Assembly (NCBI GenBank): GCA_963969395.1 | Contig: OZ017797.1 | Coordinates: 3,906,001-3,970,000 of the forward strand | DNA: 64,000 nt | From: Pseudoscleropodium purum | Taxonomy: Eukaryota; Streptophyta; Bryopsida; Hypnales; Brachytheciaceae | Reading direction: 5' to 3' | In this document: one piece after another, positions 49,131 to 59,695 of the stretch | How the letters are laid out: each line of letters begins with the position of its first letter | Numbering within the stretch: position 1 is the first letter of the stretch | Translations under genes and position numbers: made by a program | Notes under the pieces: generated by a model | Told to the model about the DNA's origin: nothing | What the model saw: the letters and a program-made list of their open reading frames with translations, nothing else | Database searches by the model: none

Positions 49131-49737
49131 TTAATTAATCTAATACTATTCATAAATTTCAAGCAAATGAATGTTTTTTATAAACAAAATAGAAAAATCA
49201 CAAATTCTTTGCAATGACTGATTACTTTTAAAAACCAATTGTTTTCTCATTATTGATTGATGTTCAAGGGCACTAGTTGCTTTCTTTATGGATTTCAAAT
49301 CATAAACAACATCTCTTGGCCTAGGAAGAAGCTTAAGGGAAAAGCAAAAGACTCCTTGAAGTGGAGCATGGGTCTTGCTACTCACCTAATTGCAAGGTTT
49401 TTGTAGTCAAATCATATAGAATTGATCAATGAATATTACTTTGCTTTGTAGCCTAAACATGGAACTTGGCAAACCGCATTCATAATATAAGTGCATATAA
49501 GAGGTTGAAATATTTCACCAAAAGAAATTCTAAAGCCACTTTTGTCAAAGATTCACATGAAATCAAGTTTGAGGAGTTTGGCTTGTTGTTCAAGGAATTG
49601 AGGGGACAAATGATTTTAGATCAAGAAGAAGAATGAAGAAGAGCTTGAATATCTTTATGAAACTCTCATGAGGTACATTCCAATTGTTTAATGAATTCAA
49701 CCTTATAACTAATAGTATTAATAGGAGTTAGAAAATT

Positions 49738-49929
49738 CACTAGTAGAAAATGTAGGAATTCTAACAAAATTATGTTGATTTGGATGTGTTGTCCTAGTCA
49801 TTATTTTATTGATTTCAACAAAAATCTATTGATTTTGACAAATTTCTATTGAAACCAATAAAATAGTGACTGGGACAATGTGTCCAAATCAATAGAATTT
49901 TGTTAGAATTCTTGTGTTTTCTACTAGTG
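49738..49929. mobile_element. CACTA-type foldback MITE, 192 bp
   Basis: Perfect terminal CACTAGTAGAAAA at both ends, and the arms continue as an inverted repeat of about 70 bp (GAATTCTAACAAAATT, TTGATTTGGA, TTGTCC.AGTCA). Flanks are ATT and GTT. Other units run GAAAATTGCTTATGATTGG without it. Confidence 0.9.
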
Positions 49930-51354
49930 GTTGTTGATGATTCATCAAACAATTTTTGTTCATATTAATATAGATAGATGATTTTCATTTGGTCTTGTGT
50001 AGAAATTTTTCAATGGTATGTGTATTAGCATATAATAAGATAAGTTTTAAAATATTTCATAAATAATTGTTCTTCTAAAATATCTATACGGCTTTGATTC
50101 CAAGAGAACATGCTTGTTCTTTCTAATGACAATTTTTTTGAAGCTTCATCAATGAGTATTTTAACTAAATGAAGTATAATTTTCAAAAAATTCATCCTCC
50201 ATCTAGTCGATGGTCAATCATTTAGGAGGTAAATCATAATCAATAGTTGCAATTATAAAATTCTTCAAAAATTTAACAATAGTAGAAACCTCGTGAACAT
50301 AGACTATAGAAATGATCCATGTTAAGATTGAATAACACACTTTGTCGAGATAATACGATGTGGGTCTTCTAGTAGGTCAATTTTTTTAAGTCAATGTAGC
50401 CATCATCTTTCTACTAGTGAGAGTTAATTAAAATTTTATATTTTTAGTTTGAAAAGTTCATAGATTATGGAAGACATGTGATTTCATATTTGAAATGTAT
50501 GAATGAATTAATGTATTTCATTCCTATGTAGTAGCAACTAAATCAATTGCAAAAGAAAATCAAAGTTTTTACATTTATTGTATTGGCCAAAATGACTTTA
50601 ATTCATAGTTTTTTCACATCATTGAGTGCCCACACTAACGAACCAAATTAATACAATTGTCATTGAAAGCTTATTGACAATTTGCGGTTCCAACTATATT
50701 GTCGGCAAGCATAAGCCAAAGAGATATTTAATAATCATCAACTAATATAAGTGGTGATTGTCCTTGTTAATCATTGAAAGTCCATCGATTTTGATTTCAA
50801 TTAGTATTGATAGTGACATCTATATGGGTCACACATTTGAAAAGATCTAAGATTATATGTAGACTTGAGTTTATAACTCATTAAGAATTTCTTGTTTCTT
50901 TTCACAAAGTTAAAATTCAATAAAATTTAATAAAATTTAAATTTAATCGTATAAACTAACATATTGATTGATTGATTAGCAACAATTAAAGAGTATTCAC
51001 TTTCAATAAGTTTAGAACAACTTAATTTACAAGGTTGTACTCATGAATAAAATTAATAATCTAAACAATAATTCCATTCTTAATGTTTTGAATTCACTTA
51101 CAAACAAACACAAACTTTAGATTGCTTCAAACAAATTACTCTACATTGTCATGAAATCAGGAAAAGAAACAAAATTTCTTAATGTGTAATATATTCAAGT
51201 GTTGATTTAAAGTCATACTTCCTAAATGTGTGGCTAATATGCACATCACATATATCCTTAGACATGTTTATTGAGCTTAACATCAACATCCATGCAAATC
51301 TGTATGAAATGTGAGAATGCAGAATGCTTGCTTTCAGAGTGGAAGTTCTAAAAT

Positions 51355-53466
51355 TTGTCTCAATGAGAGATGTCGCCAAACATGCACATCATGCCTTTTT
51401 AATTCATTTTTTTAATGAAGTGTTGAAATGGCAATATAAAATGTTACAGTGGTGTTGCAAATTTCAAAATTCACCTACATATTGAATAGAAGGTATTGCA
51501 CTAGTACTATATATTACATATCTACAATTCTATTTTCATCCCAAATCTAGCAATTTCAACTAAGAATAATTTTTATTTGAAGTTTATAGGCAAAAATCTT
51601 TATGGTTTGTCATCATTTTTTAGCCAAATTGTTTTTAACTAGTGCAATCTAGTATTGCAAACAAAAAAAAAGCCTTGATGCACATGCCAAATTACACTCA
51701 CTTTCATAAAATATTGTGTATTTTGATGAAATCACTAGTAGAAAAATACAATGACCAAATCAATAAAATTCAATACAAAAGTGTTGATTTTTTTGGGTTG
51801 ATTTAGATGTGTTGATTTAGGTACTTTTGAACACAAAAGTGTTGATTTTTGAACAAAAAATAATAATTTTTTGTTGATTTAGTCACATTTTTTTCATATT
51901 TTTTCATTTTTTTCCCACAATTAAGTAACCAATCCTAAATTGCTACATGGCAATGCCACATAAACACTCCAAAACATTCATGTGGCATTGTCATGCGGCA
52001 CCTATCATGTGGATGGCCCTATATGCCATGTGAGAAATACCTTCATCACGGTTTGAATTTTGAACCTCATGAATGAGGTTTAAAGTTCAAACCATTGCAC
52101 CACTTGTAATTTCACATGAATACAAGTGGTGCAAAAACTTATTTATGTACTTTAAAAAAGAAATTCTTATACTCACTTCAAGTCAGAAGACTTTGGGGGC
52201 AATTTTCACTTCGTAAACAGACTTTTTTTAAAACAATTTGAACTAACAAAAGATGGAAAGTTGAGCTATTTTTCACCTCCAACAATACAATTGAGATTTT
52301 GATCTTTTGATTAAAAGTTATGAACAAAAATCACAGAAGGTGCTTGAAAATGTAAAAAAGAATGTTCATTTCCACCCTTCTCTGAATTTTGTCCATACCT
52401 TTTGATTGGAAGATTGAAATCTCAAATAGATTAGTGTAGATGAAAGATAGCTTAGTTTAACAACTTTTTTTAGTTAAAAGTTTTTTGGAAAAAGTTCATT
52501 TACAAGACCAAAATCACCTCAAAAGTTTGTTGACTTTAATAGAAACCAAATTGTGTAGTTATTTAATTCTTAAGTTTACATTGTATATTGAAGATTCCCA
52601 AAGATTTTGAAAAATATTTAAATTTTTTTAAAGATTTTGAAGATTTTCAGAAGATTCTAAAAGATTCCAAAAAAATTAACAAATTTTTGTTGATGTGGTA
52701 ATTGCACTATCCAAATCAACAAAAAATGAGACTATTTTGTTAATTTGGGCATAGTTAACAGAAATTTGTGAAAATGGACATTATAGTATTTAAATTAACA
52801 AGAAATTCTTGATGTTTGTTAATTTGGACACTGTTTTTCTATCCATTAATAGACAATGATGATTAGGGGGGGGGGGATTTTTTGGATCAAATATGCACAT
52901 CATGAGCTCTAATCTTCATACAAAAAAGTGAACCCAAAAATGCATTATATGGCTGTGAAATATAATTTGAATGCACTGTCCATTTCAACAAATATCTTGA
53001 ATGCAAGGACACTAAGGTATAACAATGATTTATCTTGCACCTTGAACTCTCTCTACAAAGGCTAATGCTATCTTATGCTCTAATTCCAAAAAAATTCAAA
53101 TATTGTGAAAACAAACATCATTTTTATTTTTGTCAAATTATTGATATTTTAATTTCTATAAAATTACAATTTCCTTCAATTTTTGTTTATAAGAATATGA
53201 AATGATATTTAATAATATAATAAGGCACAAAAAGTTTTTTTGAAGTTATAAGAAAAAATAGACAATGATAAAAGAATTCCAAATAATGGAGAATAATACC
53301 AAGTTCTAGACAAGGCTAAATTTGAAATTAATTTTCTTTCAAATCACAACTAATTTTTTCTTCAAACTTCTATGATAACGTGCAATACATTGCACACTAC
53401 AACTTCCATTTATATATATACTTTTGGACTTTGTTCATTAATATTTTTAGAATTTTGGTATGGTTG
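51355..53466 (+). repeat. Array unit 8 (A type), truncated
   Basis: Start landmark near 51415. It is interrupted by a CACTA-type element. Matching to other units ends at about 53466 (TTTGGTATGGTTGTT), where unrelated sequence begins. This is the right end of the array in this window. Confidence 0.7.
51733..52847. mobile_element. CACTA-type non-autonomous element, 1115 bp
   Basis: Left end CACTAGTAGAAAAATAC, right end a decayed counterpart (inverted AATGGATAGAAAAACAG), with a perfect AAT duplication (51730-51732, 52848-52850). Sub-terminal GTTGATTTAG words recur near the left end and TTAATTTGG words near the right. Inside are two small foldbacks (GGTTTGAA...TTCAAACC and GCACCACTTGTA...TACAAGTGGTGC, 52049-52134). 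No transposase frame. Confidence 0.85.
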
Positions 53467-54656
53467 TTTTGATAGGCTTGGTTAAGCATGGCAAAAAGTG
53501 ATTAGATCTTTCAAGCAAGACATAAGGCAATGTACAACATGATTTTAAACCTTAAGAAACAAAAAACCAATAAATCAATAGATTCTTGAACCCTATTTGG
53601 GTTGTTCCTTTACAAAAAAGAAAGTATTACAAGATGAATGAAAGAGTTTAGAGGGGAATATAAATGGCCATAAGTCCAAAGCATAGCTCCAATTTTAGGA
53701 CATCACCCTTAACCTGCACCTATGGCTATAAAAATGAACTCTAAGTTAGTTTCTTGTTATATACAAGGTATCTTCAACATGACAACAATTATTATTTGAA
53801 TCAAAGATAAGACTATGCAACTAAACTTCAAAAGCCATATCCATCAGTGTTTCAGACAAACAAAATTATCAATACTTCGCAACAATAACCCTATCTCTCA
53901 AATGAAATTTTCACAATCATAAAACTAGAGTTGGTATCTCTATATCCATGGTTTCAAAAAACTTCAACTGAACCATAGGCTTCAAGAACTTGTCTTGATT
54001 GTTGGGATAGTGTATTCTTTGCACATATAAGAGAGACACCACGAATAAAGGGGCTTTTTTCAGGTGTGCTTCCTACTTTCAAGGCCTAAAGAACAAGGGT
54101 CAGTTAGATATATCTACAACTTTTGAATTTCCATTGTTTGTGTTAGGATAAGGTATTATTGTGGTGAATATTAGAATATTGGTGTATACTTTAAAAAAAA
54201 CACTCAATCCATACAGCAGTTCCAACCGAATAGTAGTAGAACCTTTCTATGGTAGTAAAAAACTTATTATGTACAAGTAAATATACATGTTTGTCAATGA
54301 CAGAGAGAGAAAAGACAATTCATCACCCCGTTAGGGTAGTTTCTATACATTTTTGAACAACATCCAAGTCTCATCAATACTTGTCAAGTAATCATCTTGT
54401 AGGATTATATTTTCCATCTTGATAGCAAGTATTGCCTATATAAACTAGCATTCTTGCAAAATCAAACTTTTCACTCTAGAAAACCTCAAAATTCAAATTT
54501 TTTTATCTAAACAATTGATTGATCAAAGAAATTTGTTATTTCCTTGAAAACATCTCCTTCCTATTGAATTTGCAAAAAGCCAGCAATTGAGGGTCCGTAC
54601 CTCACCTGCACCTATACCACAATCCAAATACTTAGTTAGAATCCTGACATATGCAA
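53467..54656. other. AT-rich intergenic sequence outside the array
   Basis: It no longer matches array units. I see no gene, TIR pair or long open frame. Confidence 0.4.
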
Positions 54657-54840
54657 CAGGGTTGACACGACGTCCGGACGTGGACGTTGTGTCCGCAGCA
54701 TCCGCTGACATTCGCGGTCCTGGCGGACACAACGTCCGCCAGGACCGCCCCGTCCGCCTCGCCCCTCCGCCCCGCCCGTCCGCCCCGTCCGCTTTGACGA
54801 CCCTATTTCCCCCGACCGCCCTACCCAAACTGCCCCGCGG
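54657..54840. repeat. GC island 1 (GTCCGCC words)
   Basis: An abrupt GC-rich block in AT-rich DNA. It begins CAGGGTTGACACGACGTCCG, like the left end of the hAT MITE at 15782, and is made of GTCCGCC, GGCGGAC and CCGCCCC words. An inverted TAGGGTCGTCAAAGCGG lies at about 54805. I found no 8-bp duplication, so a hAT origin is only a guess. Confidence 0.6.
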
Positions 54841-55246
54841 TCACTCCCTTAATCTTTAAACAATTAAATGTTAAATGAAGTGCAATGGTTCGCGATTTGT
54901 TATTAAAACAATGTCTCTCATAAGTTGAAAGATTATAAAGTTTGACCACGAGTCCATGATAGTCTTGAAACTATGAAAAAATTCCAATTCATTTTCAAAA
55001 GGCAAACTAAAAAAATTTGTGACTTCAAATATATATATATACTATTTAAAAAATCAAGATCAACACAAATACAAACATAATCAATATGGGCAAAATGTAT
55101 TCAATTTAATGTAGAATACCATACATTGTGCACATTTGGCTAATTGCACATATAATTTTTTTCATTCCAACTCTATATTTCTAAACTAATTTTTAATGCC
55201 TATATAACCTATTCAAGTATTCAACTACTACTTCTGCACTACCAAT

Positions 55247-56740
55247 CTAATATAAATGGCGGAAATGTTCATCTGGCATCGGCCAACGATATGTATTAGA
55301 AAATCGCGTAATCACATGGGCCAAACTAGTATTTTCATCGTCAGTCTTCGAAGAAATGCGCTTCAAGTAAGCATAAAACACTTTTGCAAAGTCATGAAAG
55401 GCAAATTGTGTCACACTAGGTGTTTTTCGTAGCAAGTTGAAATACGCCTCTGACATGTTGTTTCCATTCATCTGCCGAGCAATTTTTCGAACGGCATACT
55501 CTTCCGACTTACGTAAATACATTGGAATGACTTCCACATCTGCACCTGCTTTATGCAAATATGCAATACGTGGATCCACCCACCATCTCCTCTGCAAAGT
55601 TTGTTTCATCTCATCTACTGATGTGAATGTGTACAAAGACTTCATTGGCTGAGAAGCTAAGGTGGTCATGCCCCAATCGCAAATTCCAATATACACACGT
55701 GACTCATTCTCTGGAAAATGCAACAAGATGTTGTCCGGAGAAAGATCATTGTGCAAATGTCCAGCAAAATGCACTGCATACATTATATGCATAAACGCCC
55801 ATGTCAACTCCGTGCGCTTCTTCCGATATCGTCCTAAATGGTGAGCTTTTACAACCTCCTCTTCGGTTGGATTTGTATACATCAAACGGATTTGAATGTT
55901 GTCTGGATAGTCCTTATCCATATTCAACATTTGTCGAAGAGTTCCACCATTCCACCAATACGCATAACCTTCACACGTCGTTCCGTGCACCGCAGAAAAC
56001 CGTATCACACCCGCGTGTGGAATTCGAACAGCCATTGATTCGTTTTGATGTTCTAACTTTGCAAGATCGGGTCGAGTTTGGTGGTGAATGGATTTCTTTG
56101 CCGCAAACTCCCAATAAGGAAGTATTCCTGGACATTCTTCAATACGAACCTTTCGAATCGTTGCATATCCACCTCTCATCGTTCTATCATCAACAGCAAT
56201 CACGTGTGTTGTATCTGGAAGTGCTATGAAGTGCCGTTTGGTCCTTTCTGCTTCAGCAACTCCATCATTGCTTTTCCACCAACCAATTGAACCAACTCGA
56301 TTGTGCTTTTTGGCGAATGGAGCACATCGCCCCCTAAACAAGTCCGCTTTCAGAATCACTTCTTCAAACTGGGCGTCATTGGGTCGATATTCCTTGCCAT
56401 ATTTAACCAAAATGACTTTGGAATTCCACAAAGCGTCATGAACCTTGTTCTCCAAACATTTGGTGAAGTACGTTTTATGCATTTCGTCATGCCACTTCGC
56501 CACATTCAATGCATCCAACAACATCTGTGTCATGTCTACCTTGAATTTAGACACGCACTCCTCTTGATATCTGATGTACTTATTGTTTAAAGACAATGTT
56601 GTTTCCGATTCATAAAATTGAACGATGCGCTCGATCATGAATTTCTTGCATTCTTCCGAAGGACTTTGGCGAGCTACTTCCAAGTTCGATGGTCCCTCTC
56701 CATGTTTAAGCTTCGCAACCTTCTTCTTCCCCTTCGGCAT
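55247..56740 (-). CDS. Intronless protein-kinase-like protein, 497 aa
   Basis: One uninterrupted frame. Residues 1-15 are Lys-rich (MPKGKKKVAK) and residues 20-180 match no domain I know. A kinase-like core follows: Gly loop GGYATIRKV (190-198), candidate ATP-binding Lys in AAKK (213-216), catalytic loop HNDLSPDNILLHF (330-342; HRD is HND, but Asp332 and Asn337 are kept), and metal-binding loop ICDWG (353-357; DFG is DWG). A WWVDPR word (386-391) follows, then a helical C-terminus ending RHLY. The catalytic Lys, Asp, Asn and Asp are present, so activity is possible. The LSPxNILLHF...CDWG style is one I associate with expanded kinase families of mosses and ferns (inference). The ATG is followed at once by the Lys-rich stretch, and no in-frame ATG lies closely upstream. 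GC islands lie on both sides. Confidence 0.8.
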   Translation of the reverse strand: MPKGKKKVAKLKHGEGPSNLEVARQSPSEECKKFMIERIVQFYESETTLSLNNKYIRYQEECVSKFKVDMTQMLLDALNVAKWHDEMHKTYFTKCLENKVHDALWNSKVILVKYGKEYRPNDAQFEEVILKADLFRGRCAPFAKKHNRVGSIGWWKSNDGVAEAERTKRHFIALPDTTHVIAVDDRTMRGGYATIRKVRIEECPGILPYWEFAAKKSIHHQTRPDLAKLEHQNESMAVRIPHAGVIRFSAVHGTTCEGYAYWWNGGTLRQMLNMDKDYPDNIQIRLMYTNPTEEEVVKAHHLGRYRKKRTELTWAFMHIMYAVHFAGHLHNDLSPDNILLHFPENESRVYIGICDWGMTTLASQPMKSLYTFTSVDEMKQTLQRRWWVDPRIAYLHKAGADVEVIPMYLRKSEEYAVRKIARQMNGNNMSEAYFNLLRKTPSVTQFAFHDFAKVFYAYLKRISSKTDDENTSLAHVITRFSNTYRWPMPDEHFRHLY

Positions 56741-56755
56741 CGTGACAAATGAAAT

Positions 56756-56763
56756 TGATATAA
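56756..56763 (-). promoter_or_regulatory. Candidate TATA box of the kinase-like gene
   Basis: TTATATCA-type word on the minus strand only about 16 bases before the start codon, so it would imply a very short leader or a different start site. Weak. Confidence 0.2.
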
Positions 56764-56944
56764 ATCAAATTTTTTAATTTGAAATTAAATTCACGCGCAA
56801 GTGTCCAAAAAATTGGCAACAAGGGGGCCCCAATAAACCACTCTTGCCTTGCCTCGGAAAGGAGCCAATGGAGGATGAACCACCAAGCTCTCCGCTTCAC
56901 CTTACATTCACAAGGTGCAAAGCAAAAGTGACAATGCGGATGGC

Positions 56945-57300
56945 CCGTCCGCCCATCTTATTGGGGTGCGGACGGCTCCAAACCATCCGCCCGATCGGAC
57001 GGGCCGGGGGTGGCGGACGCATCAGTCGTCCGCCTCCCCGAAACCCTCGAGCCCCGTCCGCCTGATCGGACGGCCACAGGCGGACAAATCTGCCGTCCGC
57101 CCGATCCGACGAGCAGAGGCGGACGGCCCCAAACCGTCCGCTTGATCGGAAGGGCCGCGGCTGGCGGACGCATCAGCCGTCCGCCTCCTCGAAACCCTAC
57201 AGCCGCGTCCGCCCGATCCAATGGGTCGCGGCGGACGGCCCCAAACCGTCCGCCTGATCGGATGGGCACGGGCGGACAAATCAAGCGTCCGTCCGATCCG
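56945..57300. repeat. GC island 2 (GTCCGCC / GGCGGAC in both orientations)
   Basis: CCGTCCGCC and GGCGGACG words alternate with GATCGGA and GATCCGA spacers. About five loose repeats of roughly 70 bp can be made out (CCAAACCGTCCGC recurs at about 57128 and 57241). Open frames in all six readings are Pro/Arg/Gly-rich and reflect composition only. Confidence 0.75.
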
Positions 57301-57890
57301 ATTTATTTTTCATATTTGAAAATAGAATCTAAAGAAGAACCACTAATTGTCTAATTTGGGCATTTCTTCATACGAATAAGAAATCATTTTAGTTTTTAGC
57401 AATCGTTGAATGAAAAATAAAAAAATTTCAAATATTCAAATAATTTAATCTTTCATAAATTAATTAGAAATACATTTATATCATTTACGAGTTTCTAAAT
57501 GTAATAAACACACAACAATAATTTCAAAATACACACCATGCTAGTACATATTTAACCTCGAATGCTAAATTCAAAAATAGACATAATATGGCTCTTACAA
57601 AATTACATTTCTTCTTCATATTTTTATTATTTATCAAAGTTGCTTATAGCCGTATACATCAACGCTATTATAAAATAATACAATGATGTCTTCAACAATA
57701 TGCTTGCCTACATACATACTTGGTATACACTATTACACAACACTTTTTGAAAAAGTGAACAAAATTGTTGTTCAAAATTGTTCTATTCATTTAAAATTTT
57801 GTACTACTTCTACCAATCTAGTGCTCTATACTTGTCGTGAGTAAAAGTGAGAAAATCAACCAAACACATGCTCACTATATACTTGCATGT
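57301..57890. other. AT-rich spacer, nothing recognised
   Basis: No gene or repeat identified. It includes the 3' flank of the minus-strand gene ending at 57895. Confidence 0.4.
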
Positions 57891-57894
57891 TTTT

Positions 57895-59156
57895 TTATTC
57901 GGAATTTGAATCGGACTCAAATTGTTGATCGTTGCCTCTTCTTTGTATTCCAATGAACGGACCACCTCCATAGTTTCCGTGATATCCACTCGGTGCACCT
58001 CCTTGTCCATAATTTGAACCTCCAAAAGTGGGAGGAGGAACCGGAGTAGTAGGCTCTGATCCTCTTTCATTTGAAGCCCCGTAATAAGAGGCCCCATGAT
58101 GCCCGTATGAATCACTTCTAGTTGATCCCGGATAGTATTGGGCGCTTCCGTGAAGAGAGCAACTATACTGCGGGGTTACATGGCTTCCTCCACTACCTTC
58201 AGAGCCCACTTGAGTGGGCGTTGTATAATATGAACCAGATTCAGTAGGCTTACCATAGTGCGTGTTGCCATAGCTACCTGCTCCACCTTGAGAGCCAATT
58301 TCAGGGGGAGTGCCATAATGAGAACCAACTGCACTTGAACCACCATAATGCGTGGATCCATAGCTCCCTCTTCCACCTTCATATCTATTTTGAGGATCGT
58401 AACCAGAGTATGAACCACCTCTTCCATGTTCAGATTCTCGCGTTCCATGTTCATGTCCGTAGGACCCACCATGCCTATCTTGCCGTCCACGATCTTGAAG
58501 GCTTCTGCGTGTCGCCTCTTGCATTTGTTGTTCGAATTCAATTCGTTCTCGTTCTTCTACTCGCTCGTGTCTAACTCCAAATGTGACAGGCGCTTGCATA
58601 TCATCGTCATCATCGTCATCTGTCCACGCATCTTCAGCATCTCGTAGAACAACTGAAGGTTGTTGTAGATAACCTCGATTAGACCACTCTGGCATGCAAT
58701 CGCTTGCACCCCTCCACTGTGTATCTATAACGGCATCCGTGCGCGTATAGTTCTCTACATTGCGACCTGTAGCAGTACGCCAGTCCACGTCCTTGTGGAG
58801 TACAATCTTTGCCCAAACCATTGCCATAACATTATAATTCATTATATTTGGTTTGGCGCTTTTAATGCCAAGAACTCGATGCACTTGTGTGTATCGTTGT
58901 TTGAAGTGTTCACTTTGGCACGTAGACATTTGTCCTTCCTAACGTGGCGCTTGGTGCTCTACACGTTCACGTCGCCAAAGTTTTTGAATGTGAGTCATTT
59001 TTACATACTTCTTGCACATTGAGCAATCCCACATTCTTGTTGGTTCTTCTTCCCATCCGGTTCACCCACGCACAATGGATCGGCCCAAGCATCCCAATCG
59101 AACAATTGGGGTCTTCCCTTTCGATTACTTTTTTTGGGTGTTCTATCTTTCGGCAT
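57895..59156 (-). pseudogene. Cys-rich-module gene with Ser/Tyr/Gly-rich tail, 5' part broken
   Basis: The longest intact frame (58929-57895, 344 aa) begins MSTCQSEHF. It contains NYNVMAMVWAKIVL (31-44) and DW (49-50), a run of seven Asp (104-110), a charged helix (120-145) and a low-complexity tail (about 153-335) of GSYG, HYG and SYYTTP words, like prion-like RNA-binding tails. Upstream in the same frame, beyond a TAG (58939-58941), the translation continues as a Cys-bearing module (WDCSMCKKY, KMTHIQKLW) to about 59058. The likely original start (59156, MPKDRTPKKSNRKGR) is in another frame. The module matches the 62621-64000 gene column for column, so the upstream part was once coding. The gene is a pseudogene, or a shortened gene using 58929. 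Function unknown. Confidence 0.6.
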
Positions 59157-59354
59157 GATGAAGCTGAAGCAAAGAGAATGAAACAATTAGAAAGCTTAAG
59201 AACCAAAATTTTGATTTAATTAATTAATTAAAATTTTACAAGCATGAACTTTGTGAAAATTTGTAACAATGCCACAACAATCGTTCACTCAAAGCGGAAG
59301 GGCGTGCAGAGCTTCCAATGCACTGGTCCGCCCACTCCAAAAGAGAACGATTGT

Positions 59355-59695
59355 TCAGAATGAGCCGTCCGCCTCCCCATATATATATGCGAACGCCCCG
59401 AGGCGGACGTCCAGATCATGCAGACCACATCAGTCCGCGTGTCAATCGGACGGCCGTACCGGGGTGGACGAGTATCGAGGCGGACAGGGTGGACGGGGTG
59501 GTCGGGGCGGACGCAGGATCTGGCGGACTGGGCGGACGGAGGACGGGGCAAATGGGTATCGAGGCGGATGGGGCGGTCGGGCCGGACAGGGCGGACTCCG
59601 GATTGGGCGAACAGGGCGAACGGAGGACGGGCGGACGGATATCGCAGCGGACGGGGTGGACAGGGCGGACGAGGCGGACGGCTCATCTTAAACCC
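59355..59695. repeat. GC island 3 (GGCGGACG words) with inverted ends
   Basis: The left end ATGAGCCGTCCGCCTC (59358) and right end GAGGCGGACGGCTCAT (59691) are inverse over 16 bases. Between them GGCGGAC, GGCGGTCGG and GGACGGGG words repeat irregularly. No target duplication seen. The 140-codon and 219-codon frames over it are composition artefacts. Confidence 0.7.

Larger units (their letters stand above)
45985..51354 (+). repeat. Array unit 7 (A type)
   Basis: Decayed start landmark near 46020, presence/absence segment (46733-47089), a GATATTTTTTTAAATG tandem repeat, the 47151 insertion, TTAA copy V, TGGAGCATGGGTCTTGCTA at 49360, a CACTA MITE, and inverted arms at about 50815-50905 and 51160-51265. 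Confidence 0.7.

Noticed and set aside
54657..54805. hAT element made of GC island 1
   Set aside because: The left end matches, but no 8-bp duplication was found (ATATGCAA left, TTTCCCCC right), so it is kept only as a hypothesis.
56958..57354. Arg/Pro/Gly-rich ORFs in the GC islands (also 59269-59944, 62122-62489)
   Set aside because: Open in many frames because the GGCGGAC words contain no stop codon; composition artefact.
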